Shown here: positions 27,346-40,300 of the stretch, piece by piece
How the letters are laid out: each line of letters begins with the position of its first letter
Position numbering within the stretch: the first letter of the stretch is position 1
Made by a program: the position numbers and the translations under genes
DNA from: Chrysomallon squamiferum
Taxonomy: Eukaryota; Mollusca; Gastropoda; Neomphalida; Peltospiridae
Assembly (NCBI GenBank): GCA_012295275.1
Contig: CM022670.1
Span: 36,259,801 to 36,323,800 of the forward strand
DNA: 64,000 nucleotides
Direction: 5' to 3'
The notes under the pieces: model-generated
Databases searched by the model: none
What the model saw: only the letters and a program-made list of their open reading frames with translations
What the model was told of the DNA's origin: nothing

Positions 27346-27900
27346 CAACTTAGATGACAAGCAATTTCTGGTCTCACAAAAGAGTTATTTTGGGTCAATT
27401 TGATCTATTTACAGTAGGGTCTCAAGAAACCTTTTTTTATTGAACATTTCGCAGGATTTGATATTGTGCTAAAGTTTGTCAAGTTGAGTATTTTCCAACG
27501 TTGTCAAAAATTTATTTAACTATAACTATAAAGCCATTTGTTTCAATGTTTATTTTAGCGAATAGCGACTGCGGTGTGACAGCGGCCTTCTTCTTAACGA
27601 CACGTATGGATAAACGTGAAAAATAAAAAGTTCACTTTCAGCCGATATTTATTTTTACAATGTGGATATGTCAGAAACTTTTCTTGTTCCATATCTTATT
27701 CATATTTTTTTTTCTTTTCATTTCTTTTTGTCTTTGTCATTGGTTTTTTTTTTTATTGACTGATTTATTTATTTAATATTCAAACTCATACAAAGTTTCA
27801 ATGTGGCAGTTTAACTTGTTACTATTTTTTATTCCGACTGAATGAATATTAAAACAGAACATTGTTATAAATTTTATTCTAGTATAATGATGAATATGTG

Positions 27901-27948
<48 letters not shown>

Positions 27949-28837
27949 TATTATTATTATTATTATTATTATTAACATCATCTTTTATAATTAAGTACTT
28001 TCTAATAGCGAGGAAAATACATTATAGCCTTTGGGGAAAAATATGTAAAAAAAACAATACCAAATAATAGGAAATAGCCAATTGATTTATTAAAAGAGAT
28101 TAATCCTCATGAATGTGTTATTACCACTGAGCTGCTGTACATATTAAAAATGATAATATTATCAAATGTTATATGGGAGAGTTTTTAAATAAATCAAACT
28201 GATAAAACTAAAATCATTTCACTGTTTATTTCTAATATTTTTGGTATTATTGTAGTTTGTTTCCCAGCAGCTCATAAATAAATTAAAACCATTTCAGAAA
28301 AAGAATTGATATTTGACTGACATATATTTGAAAAAAAAATATATTTTGAATTGTTTATTTTTACTGTGCAAGTGGTAATAAAGATATAATATTAGTTAAA
28401 AATAAAATTAATACATTTACACAACACTCACACACGCACACATATTAATTCATATTGATTCTTAAGCCTGTTATTTACAAATAACTATGATGAAATTAAA
28501 CAGAAAAATAACATAACACTATAAATTTATTGTATATTGCATTTTATTAAATATTAAAAAACTACAAAAACAAATGAAATATATTTATGCATCTAAAACT
28601 AGTATAAATATCATGCTTATTAAATATGATTTGATAAGAATATTAATGTAAAGAGAAAAAAGATTTTATAAATCAAAAAAAAAAAAAGAAGTGTAAATTA
28701 ACTTTCCATTAATTAATTTACAATGATTTTCATAAAATGTTCTTTGACAATACAGTATTTTATGTGGTATACTTAATAAGGGTTGTATTATATAATCTGT
28801 TTAATTTGTGCCATGCCACAGGTCTGATTCAAATATA

Positions 28838-28868
<31 letters not shown>

Positions 28869-28990
28869 TTCAATCTACCAAATTATTTTGTATAATATTA
28901 ATGTATTAAAATATCACATCAGAATAACTAATGCTCAAGAGTTAATAATTTGTGCAATTTCATGTCAGCTGATTGTATTCTCCACTGAGC
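27346..28990. other. Intergenic region between SLC30A9 and the MAPEG gene
   Basis: No coding exon is supported. It holds the likely SLC30A9 promoter at the left, a large palindromic trinucleotide repeat at 27902-27974, a (TA)n tract at about 28840-28868, and at its right end the 3' UTR of the MAPEG gene, which ends at 28991. Confidence 0.6.
27902..27974. repeat. (TAA)n joined to (TTA)n, forming a perfect inverted repeat
   Basis: About 16 units of TAA/ATA are followed directly by about 9 units of TTA, so the right half is the reverse complement of the left over roughly 27 bases with almost no spacer. Such a tract can fold into a hairpin or cruciform. Confidence 0.9.
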
Positions 28991-30783
28991 TCACAGAAAG
29001 CGTCTGAATACAAAATCTGCCAGATCAAACCCAGTGTATGTTCTTGTCAGATTGGTTAACAATCCAGCAATGGCCGTTGCAAGTAAAGCCATCAGTGCCT
29101 TCATGCCAAGCTTAAAACCTGGTATTCTGGAAGAAACAAAAAGAAAGAAAATAATAACAAAGATAAAAAAAAGAGAGAAAATAATCATAATAAATTTGAA
29201 TGTTGTATAAATTTAGTAATATGGAAAACATTGATGATTGATCATAACAGTTGTTTCAGTGAAGATGAGACACAATTTGCTCAAAAACCAATATGTTACC
29301 TTTTAAAACAAAAATATATGTGGGCAATTGTTGTTATTAACAGGCAAATACTTATTATTAAGCAATGATTTCTTATAATTTTATTCCCATAATTACTTTC
29401 AAAATATTTTTAGAAAAATAAAAATAAACAGAATTTAAGAATTGTTAATAATTCATAGATGTAATTCTATATACTGTAAGAAAAATATAATGAAATGATT
29501 TTTCAAAAAATTAATTACTGATTAGAAATGTATTTATTGTAGTATATCTATTCCTGCAATAAGTGTAGATAAATTATATAATGAAATTCACACAGTACAT
29601 ATCACTTGTTATCTCCTCAATTTAATAACATATAAAATTGGTTGTTAATTTTGAGTTACAGTACATACCTTCCTTCTACTGCCTTGCAGTAACCTTCAAA
29701 ATACATGCTCCTTGAGTAAATATACAGCAAGCCAGCAAGAGATGATGGCACTACAATAATGACAAAAAATTAAATTTGAATACAAATGAACATAGGTATT
29801 GAAACCAAAGATGGTGAAGTTTATAATAAAAAAATAATTTACATCTTTCCCAATTCCTAATCAAATGAAAACATCCTTTTACCATAGCAGGAGAAAAAAA
29901 TAATAATAATAAAAATTAAAAAATTAATTGAATTTTGCAGTGATTGCTCATTTCAAATTTTAAAAACTGTTTGAAAATATGAAAAGATAAAAATCAAAGT
30001 GAAATATTTAATAAAACTAACCTTGGTGAAAGAATATCCCAGACATCCACAAGCAAGTCATAAATATAGGAAAAAATTCAACAGAATTTTGTCTGAAACA
30101 AACAATCATCTTAATAAAATATAAATTCAACACGAATCAAAGGAATTGAATTCATGATCTCTTTTATTAGCAGCATATCTGAATAAAAAGAATTTTAAAA
30201 ATAAATAATTAGCATTAAATACATGAGCAGTTATCAGTACGTCTGTTATATTTAACAAAAAAGAAAGAAAAAAAAATTGATAATAATCTTAACTACTTTT
30301 TAAAATGTTATTAACATAATAATTTTACTAATCTGACAAGATATAAATTCTATCAAGCCATGTGCATGTGTGTGTGTGTGTGTGTGTGTACATATTCTAA
30401 TTATATATTTTTTTAATTACTGCTAGTAATAAACCTCTGAATATGTATAAAAATAGCTCTAATTTAAAAAGTTTGTTTAAATATAACTATACATACTGTG
30501 CTCTCACGGATCTTTCAAATGCTGGATCTCCAGTCATTTGTGGACACGTAATCTTAAACTTCTTTCTTAACATCCCAACTTTTCGAGCCATTGTTGCTGA
30601 GGAAAAATATTTACATTTGCCATCATGTTTTACATAGGAATATAAAATTTTCTACAAACAGATTAACTGACAATAATTAATTTTGTTAATAAACTAAAGT
30701 AGATGTATGAAATTCTATATTAGCATCACTGAGATAATGGAATACACGAATGCATTTAATAGAAAAATAAATAATTAAATATA

Positions 30784-30814
<31 letters not shown>

Positions 30815-31318
30815 TACTTTATTTAAAGAAGACAAATCAAATCACTTGAAATCTTCACTATGGTTCTAAACTACAAAAAAATGGATAATTTGTATTTAAA
30901 AATGTGAATTTAATTTTGTTCATTTTTATTAACAGTTAATTTATATGATTTAAATGGGGGAAAAAAAAAAACATTGATAAAATTGCTCAGACAGTTAAAT
31001 CAACTAAAGCTTTGTGCATCACAGTCAGAAGAGACCTTTAAATTTGTTCAATTCACTTGTTATGTCCTCTTTTGAACTTTTCAACAATGACCTTCAAATG
31101 TTATCATGATCAAAACAAACAAGAGGATGTAAAAAAAAAAAAAAAAAAAAATTCAAACAATAGAAAAATGTATTTAAACAAAATATCGTACTACTGTAAT
31201 ATTTATGCTTAGAATCTTTATATTAATGGTTCTTACCCAACTGGAAAGCTCCCAAGAGGGAAACAGCTGCAGGGAAAACAATATCTTCCAGTTTGAGAAA
31301 ACTTTGAGTAACAGCCAT
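28991..31318 (-). CDS. MGST2: MAPEG family enzyme, MGST2 / leukotriene C4 synthase-like (5 exons)
   Basis: An integral membrane glutathione transferase of 156 aa (MGST2 147, LTC4S 150, FLAP 161), expected in the ER or nuclear envelope as a trimer. Exons 5' to 3': 31318-31237, 30596-30497, 30092-30022, 29750-29669, 29126-28991; phases are consistent. Family marks: KITCPQMTGDPAFERSVRAQQNSVEFFPIF, CLWMSGIFF, LLYIYSRSMYFEGYCKAVEGR and a final hydrophobic helix. Residues that bind glutathione in LTC4S (Arg and Asn of R-A-Q-x-N, then Glu) are present, as are Y-F-x-G-Y and the following Arg (GYCKAVEGR), the latter matching catalytic Arg104 of LTC4S. The Cys of R-A-Q-x-N-C is Ser here. The enzyme may conjugate glutathione to leukotriene A4-like or other lipophilic substrates. 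Sequence alone does not separate MGST2 from LTC4S, so the symbol is approximate. Confidence 0.9.
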
Positions 31319-31375
31319 GTTGCCAGTTTTGAACAAAATGATTTCAGTGAGGACGCAGCAGTTAAAACTGCTTTG

Positions 31376-31405
31376 TCACTTGTCAAAAAAAGTGTACATG
31401 TCCAT
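31376..31405 (-). other. Short upstream ORF before the MAPEG start codon
   Basis: On the minus strand an ATG at 31405 opens a nine-codon frame closed by TGA (31376-31378), 57 nt before the main ATG (31318). If transcription starts upstream of 31405 it could lower translation of the main frame. The transcript start is unknown. Confidence 0.3.
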
Positions 31406-33136
31406 AGAAGATTAGCTGGAGCTCAGTAAACAGGCCAACAGAGTGAACATAGGTTAAATCACATTCACAATGGGGTTCATTCAGGGTTTATAAATAGATA
31501 TATAAACATACAGATGTGTATATCCAAGGACACAAGTGAGATTTAAAAGAAAATAATTTAGTTTTTTATTAAGAACACATTAAATTTTTGTTTTATAAAT
31601 AAAAAGAGTTTTGAGAAAATTATTACCCTGGCTTGTTTTATTAATATACAGCATATTATGAACTGGAATATATTAAATTATTTTACTATGACTATTTTTC
31701 ATATATTTTTAATTCTAAAATCAAACAATAATTTTGGTAAAAAAAAACCATGTAATCAAAATGCATGCTATGTTTTATTACTGTGGATAATTCTGTACTA
31801 GTGACATTTATGCTATTGTGTGTAAGACTTAGGAAAAAAGCTGAATCATTTGGAAGACACTTCACTTACTATATCATATATTTCTTTAAAAGTGCATTTT
31901 ATAACACATATTTGGATATTTACATTATACCTTCACTAAGTTGAATGACAGTTTTACTGACATATTTGTAGATATATAAATAACAGTAGCCATAATTAGT
32001 TTATGTGTCTGTACATTTTTAAAACAAATGCAGGGTTTTTATATTTAGAGTAAAAGAAACATTTGTAAATAAATAGTTACGATTACTAGAATTTGCTTTA
32101 AAATCATTTAAATTAGTTTATATATGGATTAGTTTCAGGAAATTTAATTCATCAAGAAAAAATAATTTAATGTGCTACTGAAATTCAGAGAAGTACTCAT
32201 TACTTGTAAAATATTACAAATTAAGAACTTGTGATTTTAACTGATGTGACAATTTTAATTATTTTCACATTGTTAATTGGTGTATCATCTCTATTATTTC
32301 CTACTCTTAGCTAGACAGTGGCCAATCTGTATTAAATTGAAATCAGTGATAGGAATGTCAGTCATATTTTCTGGTATAATTATGGTAAGAGAGAGGAAAA
32401 CAGAAAATCCAGTTTATAGGTTACTACTTTTAGCAGAAAGGATGATTAATATGCACATTCTCAAACAATGGAAAACACAAGCTACAGACTTTGATAAACC
32501 AGTTATAATAGACTGACTGGCAGGCGAAAGCCAATTTAAAGTTATCTGCATCATCCAGGTCCACACCCTGACTAAAATCCTTGGTAACACTATCGTTATA
32601 AAATTATTCATTAACATTTTAATATTAGATATTTCCCCTCCCCTGTTTCTAATTAGCCATTTCTAAACAGTAATATTTGACTGTTTCATGATTATTCCAT
32701 ATGGTATTATTATCCCCATGTAAATTTAAATAAGTTTTCTATTTACAGAGCTCAGTAATCAGTTTAAACTACAGTGATATCATAACTGATAACATAAGAA
32801 GAAAACATACACATAAAAACATGTTTATCTTATTTTCAGTGTATGAATATTTCCTCTTCAAAATAATTTTTTTTATGTCAACTGATGTAGGTAATGAGCA
32901 TATAAAATTATGAACTGATAAAATCTGAGCTAGGAAATCTGCTGCCATTATCCACATACTTTTAACTGCTGTCAGCAACATTTCTTTATTAGTTATCTTT
33001 CCATAGTAAATCCGACATCAATACTGACACAAACAGAACTAATTTCTCAAGTTGAGGAAAGGGTATTAATGATACAATTATATTAAAAAATTGGTTACCA
33101 AATTAGTTTATTAGCAAAGAAGAACAAAAAAAAAAT

Positions 33137-33174
<38 letters not shown>

Positions 33175-34025
33175 GGTTCAAATAAACTGATAACACACAA
33201 ACAAAAAAATAAAACAATACAAATATAAATTCTATAAACTTATTTATTCTTTTTATTTATCATATTAAATAAATATAAAATATGATTACAAACAACATCA
33301 ATGCAAGTAAAATGTTTTCTGATTTTTTAACCAACTGAACATTCTGTCACATTGTATAAATAAATACAGTTCTTATTACATACTGATATCTGTGTCAAAT
33401 TTATTATAATACATAAATTAAAAAGATATGACAAAAGGACGGAAATTACTGAACATATTTTACATCTGGCTTATTAGAATCTTTGTCAGATTCAAATTAT
33501 ATGAATATCATTTATTATCACAATTAATGATACTACATCTAGTAATTACTTTGTGTCTCTATAGCCTTTGTAATTAACATGTAAAATTATATCAACCAGT
33601 TAGCCATAGTAATATTTTACAAATACAATATTTATTTTAATTGTCATGTTTTTCAAATTTGGATTCATTCAGGACAATTTTTTTGATTATTCAAAATTGT
33701 AGAAAGAATTTCAGTATGTTGAAAAAATAAGTGAAACAACAACAAATTTTTTAAAATAATATAACAGTATCATAAATATATATTGCATTTTAAAATATAT
33801 TAACACCTTCACATATCAAATTTAAAACAGTTATTTTTAATTGATTTACATATAACAGTGTTTCATTTGGATAGCAATGTAGCTTTACTATTTCCAACAT
33901 TCTCCAGTATTTAATTCTTTATATCTTTTAATAATAATCTTCAAGTCTTCAAGATATTTTTAGTGTCAGTGGATCACACAAATTAATAATTGAATTTTTC
34001 TGCACTGTTGATTTGCCATTTTTTT
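31406..34025. other. Intergenic region between the MAPEG gene and BBS7
   Basis: No coding exon is supported. It should contain the MAPEG promoter at the left and the BBS7 3' UTR at the right (stop at 34026). A (TA)n tract of about 32 nt lies at 33140-33171. The rest is AT-rich without clear repeats. Confidence 0.6.
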
Positions 34026-34300
34026 TTAAGCAGAGTTCTCAAAAAAGTGTACAAGACTTTCCAAGTCATAATTATCTAAAATTTCCAACAATCCTGCAAC
34101 TTTGCCCTTGACATTTTGACCTTTGAACTTGAACTTGTCGATGTACAGATCTGTGATCATACCTAAAAAAAAAAGACAGAAAGTAGATAAAGCTTTTAAA
34201 ACCTTATCTTATTATAATTAAATATCTAAAAATACTTAAAAAATTAATATTTGTTTATTTATTATTATTATATATTTTTCTTTAAAAGAGCTTAATGTAA

Positions 34301-34355
<55 letters not shown>

Positions 34356-37300
34356 TTAATAATAATAATAATAATAATAATAACAGCATATATTATAAGA
34401 CAAATGTGATTTAAATGTCTTTCTATTCTAAAACACAAATGACAAAAAAACAACAACACCCATATTAAAAGTTATTATGAAAACCATATGAAGACCATTA
34501 TGAAGATTAACCAGCTATTAATCTGTGACTGTTTTGCTTAATATAAGAGAAAACTCGGATTATAGATGACAAATATTTACCATATAATCTTTCCAAGTGA
34601 CAAGGTTGTTTTTTAAATTCTTCTTGAATTTTGTCTGCATCATCCAGGATTTGTTGATACTCAGAAGAAAGAAAGTTTGTGTTCTGTTCATGTATAGCAA
34701 GCTCCTAATAACAAAATTAAATAATATTTATTTGTAACTCTAATGTTTAAAACAATCAACATATATTTGACAAAAAAAAAAAAAAAAAAATTTAATATTT
34801 GTTTTTATTCTTTTGCATAATTATCAAATATAAATAAGATAGTTTGGTAAATACTTTTTATCTGAAATATGAAAAGTTATATTAGGGCTCAAACAGTTTC
34901 ATTCAAAAAGGTTCTCACTCTTTTAGCTTAGATTCCCCCCACCCCTCCATATTATTATATTTCTAACATGATGTTTATCAAACAAGAAGTGCAGGATAAA
35001 AAAACAGTTCTATACCTTTAAACCATCAATGAGCTGAACTTTCTTAGCAAGCAGAAGTTGAGATTCCAGTCTTGGATGAATCAGACTGAGCGTATGAGGT
35101 ATCGAATCATCATTCACATCTAAAACATACCACAGTTATTTACTTATTAAATACATAACGGACTGCACATCTGTCAAATAAGATCTCTCCCCCAAAAAAC
35201 ATACACAAATATTTACAACCAAATAATAGCATGTCTCATTAGTGAAATAAAACCTATTCACATTTTTACTCTTATATTATTTATACTTCTGAAACACATG
35301 TCTTAACAATGTCTCTTTGAGACAAGAATTTTTCTGTTACATATTGTTAATCAAATGAAGATACTGACTATTTACAAAGGTAACAGTAGTTTAATGTCAG
35401 CTGGTTCAAAAGTTAAATGGAAACATCAGTAATGGATGTCTTGACAATGTCATTTTGAAATCGGAATATTTCAATTATATGTAGCTAACCAAAAGAAGAC
35501 TTTTGACAGGTAGTGGTAATATAATAGTTCAAGACTAGCTAGTTCAAAAGTTTATTACAGTTCAAAAATACAAGCCTTAATGATGTGATTTTGAGACAAG
35601 AATATTTTTGTAATAGTGAATTATCCGAATGTAGGTTTTGAAAGTTTACATAGGGAATATAATTTTAAAGGTAAGCTCCTCCAAAAAATAGATATATTTA
35701 CTCACCATATGTGATATCTAATCTTATTTTCTTTTTAGTTGCCTCTTTTGACAAAATATCCTTCAGAATAGAGATAGTGGAGATATTGTCAGATCTGAAA
35801 ATAGCTTCACCTTTCCTGAAATTATATTCAAACAATAGATGTTGCTAAACTTATTTACAATAATATTTGTGGAAATGTGGAAATTATATGACCTGTAAAA
35901 TGTGTTAGTAAAATAATATATCAATGTTATACTTTATATTTTTATATCACCTATAAAATGCATTTGTAAAATCTAATGATAGTGTTTTTAATAACAAAAT
36001 CACCTGTAGAAATCAAAATTAACAGCAAAATCATCGAATTTGTTTCTATTTGAGTGAACTAGTTTATCACACATTAACATTTGGTTCAATAAATATTTGA
36101 GTAATTAATACATTTTCATGAAAGATTAACAAAGGAGATTTGTAAACTGTAATACTGTTACTTCCTTACTTGTAGCAACACTCAAGCTGTGTGTTAAGAA
36201 ATGTTGACTCAAAATGGAAAGTGGCTGTGTCACCTGCTGGTGTCCTTTCAGGAAGTTCAGGCAGACAGAAACATATCCAGTTGTGCATCTCTGCTAAACT
36301 GAATGATCCTGTCAACTTTAATGTATTGTATGGTCTGAAATAAAAATCAAAGTATAGCTTTGGGGATAACATATCTGTGTGAAGCAAAGAAGGCTTTGGA
36401 AACATGAAAATTGTTGCTTTATAATGAATACATATATTGGTGAAATGAAAATAATTTGTAACTATTCTTCTGGCTCAAAAAAAACTTTCAAAAACAAATG
36501 GACACAAAAATGTTAGCAAGGGATCAGTTGTTATTTTAAAGTTTTCAGTAATAGAGAACAAAACTTAAACAATATGGTAAAATACTTTATATCTAAAAAA
36601 GAAAAAGAAAAAATTTAATTATTTTTGCATGTGGCCACAATAGTTTGAACTTTGATGTATTAATTCTGTATGTGTTTTTTCTGTGGGTTTTTTTTGCAAT
36701 TAACTTTAAATAATACACCACTTATAATGTAATTCATTTACTCCATATTATTTCACAATATTTTGTTGCTACAAAAAAGTTTCACATAAACTGAATATCA
36801 CAAATTACCTTTTGTCATCAAAAACATGAGTACGCTGATGCAGTGACAGTGGTTTGATCAGGTATTGCTTCACCTGACAGATCTTGGGCTGTATTCTGGG
36901 TGTCACATAGGCCTGTAGAATTCCATGTTGACCTTCTATAGATCTGACCTTCAGTTCCAGTCTGGTTGTGTTTGCTTGACACCTGTATGTGGCAAGAAGA
37001 AAGTTTCCTTCCTGGAAAGTCGAATAATAATAATAAAAGTAAAAACAAAAACAAACAAACAAACAAACAAACAAACAAATAAATAAATAAATAAAATTAA
37101 AATAAATATCAGTAATTCATAAATATTTAATTTCAAAAACATTTCTCTAAAGTAGAGTAATAATAATTCATATGTTAAAGCTAATAAGATTTTCATTGAC
37201 AGAATTTAAATTAAATCTATAAATTTTTCAATCTCAAAAACATTTAATATTTTAATTATTTTGATAAGTGCAATTATGTTTCAGTAAAGTGAAGTTGTTA

Positions 37301-40300
37301 TTTGTAATCAAACAAATAAAAATTACTTACATCTGGAGAACAATGGCTGTAACTAACAACTGCTGAATTCTTCTCAACATCAAGTAAATCTATGGGGACA
37401 TCACTCTGAAATGTCATTGGCACATTAGCACTTAATTAACACAATTTGTTTTGTTAAATAACATAAATCTCAAATTTTTAGTAGTAACTATTTTAAATAC
37501 TGACAGAATTTAAAATAAATATATGAGAATAATATATAGGAAATTCTAATAAATTATTTCTCTAACAAAATGTTTTTATTTTATTATTTTTATTGATTTT
37601 TTGTTGAAAACTCTCTCTTTAAGAATAATTTGTAATATTCCAAAATTAATGTGGAAATAAAATATTTTTTCTTTTTTTAAGTAAACCATTCAAAGAAAAC
37701 ATACACCAATAAATAATAATAATAAATAATTAATAATTAATAAAATAAATAGAAACAAAAAAACAAAGATTATTATTTAAAGTACATCATTTCAGTTCTT
37801 GAAGCTAAAGATCTCAATGTGAAACTGAAAATAGAAAACCTAATTAATGAACTATACCTGTAATAGAACATTGTCTATGGGCATTTGTAGTTCTAGACTC
37901 AAAGTGTAGCTGGCATCTTCACGATTTAATACAAATTTGTCCTTGATACTAAAACAAGGCACAGCAGAAACAGTATTGCTTGAAAATGCTGACTTCTGGT
38001 ATTTTTCTCTTTCATCCATAACTTTCTTCTGGAGATCATCAAGTTCCTGTCTAAAATTTTAAAACAAAAAGTCATGCAAAAATTACATAATAAATAACAT
38101 TTCAATGTCAAATTTAGACTATTAAAATATATAGTATGAATTCACTTAAAACTGTTGATGTAATATGTTAAATCTGGTTATAAAAATAGATAAAATTTAA
38201 TTCCTTGCTGCAATTAAATATTTGTCACCCAAATGCACCTAAAAAAATTAAAAAGAAGAAACTGAAAAAGCTTAGTTTTAATGCACATTAACCGTAATAT
38301 TTAATGTAAATACTTTTAGATAGTACAGTTAAAGCAAACATTATCAGTAAACTGAAAAATATAATACTAAAATATAATACTAAAATAACACTAAATATTT
38401 CCTTATTTATAACTGTAACAGAATTTTATGAAAAAAATATAAGTACCAGCAAAATTGTTAAAATGTTAAATACATATAGATGGTATATATATATAATTTA
38501 ATATAAAAACACAAAAAGGAAGCAATACCATGTAAGAAAAATGCATGCTGAAATGTGTTAATGAAGCAAGATATTCACTTAATTCCCTTCAACAGTGTTA
38601 AAATGATTATCATGCAGATTACAATAGTGAAAATATAAAAGAAAAGAAATAAATGAAAAATTATTCATAATAAAACAGGCAGGTTTCAAAAGATATATTT
38701 CAACACACCACAAGAACAATCAGTTTTGCCTCAAACAACAATAATTACAAATTAAAAACTGACATAATAAACAAAAATGTATACTAAATCAAACTAACTA
38801 CAATATATACATGTATCAAAAATATATCAAACAATCAGCCATGCATTAAATCAATGGTAATGTAATGTGCACACATGATGGAAACCTCCAAGAAGGGAGG
38901 TAATTCTACATACTTCATGTTTAACAGCTTTGACTGAGCTGCTGCATCTAATGCATTTGCTTGATTTCCAAAAGCTTTGGTTTGCTGTTCAGAGGTTAGT
39001 CCAAAAATCCAGCCTGTCACATGCAACATACAAAAGCAGAATACAGACAATAGTAGCATTTACATTTATAATAGAATACACTGCAGTGTTTACACCATGC
39101 ATCCAAATTAGTACTGGAATTTATAGAGATTATGTAAATCAGATTTTATTATGTATCATTAGTAACCTGTTATTTGAAGGAACTTGAACATGTAACTAGT
39201 AATCTTTTATTTAAATGAATATGAACCAACTTCTTAGAATTAAATATAGAATGAAAATATTATGAATTTATTCCGTCTGATTTAGCCATTGGTATTGTTC
39301 AAGATCATATTTAGAATTTTATCTGTAAAAGTCTCTGAAAAATAAAATCAGCATAAGTGTTTAAATAATATTTTATTAATTTCATGTACAAAGACATTTG
39401 GGTTACATGATGAAAAACAGATTTCTCGTGAATGGGAACTTCTAAAAGAAAGCCCAGGAAAGAATTAACCAGTACCAGGATGAAGCTTTTTCTTGTGTTT
39501 AGTATTTGCTGGGATTGTATGTATATTTATGAAGCAAATTACTGATTTTATAGTACATGCAATGTCTTAATAGAGGGATCAAAATCAGTTTCTACTGAAA
39601 TGGAAAAACAAAGGGGAATAACTCCTTAAATGCAATTACTATAATTTAGTATGAAAACTTTCACCAATCACAAGTAAAAAAAAAAAAAAAAATAAAAGAG
39701 AAAAAAAGAGTAAAATTTTAAATAATGAAATATATTTTACATTATTTAACAAAAACACTATGTCTTTAAAAATCTTGATCCCTAATAAATACCATGCTTA
39801 TACAAATATTCAATGCATTATACCACATAGGACACCATTTACAATAATACAGTTATATTTACGTCATGCCCATCATGCCATTAGGCAGCTAGTTACCTCA
39901 GTGAAATAATTTTTTGTTTTCCCTCAGCAGTGAATCTGAGAGCATCAGATGATGAGTCTTTGTACTTTGCCTCAGAGGTCAGAGAAAAAAGCCAGCCTAG
40001 AAACAGGTGTATCTAACTCTTGTAATACACTAATTCCTGCACTGGTACCCAGTGAGAGATTAAATGCCCAGGATATTAATATTACTTTTGCATCTTTAGA
40101 TAAAGAAAACACTTTTAAAATGTATTAATACTTCAAAGTACCTTCGTTGCCATATAAAATTATCATTTAAGTTTGGTTAAGTAAAGTTGTATTTTATTTT
40201 TAATAAAACATTTTCAAAGGTAGTTATCATGGGGAAAAAATGGTCTGACATATTATATCGTACCAATTCATTTTATACAAGACAAAATTAAAATCAAATT

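Noticed and set aside
36805-37196. Minus-strand frames with runs of Val-Cys-Leu-Phe reading into a BBS7 exon.
   Set aside because: The N-terminal parts are translated (TTTG)n repeat. Only the part from 37011 down is a BBS7 exon.
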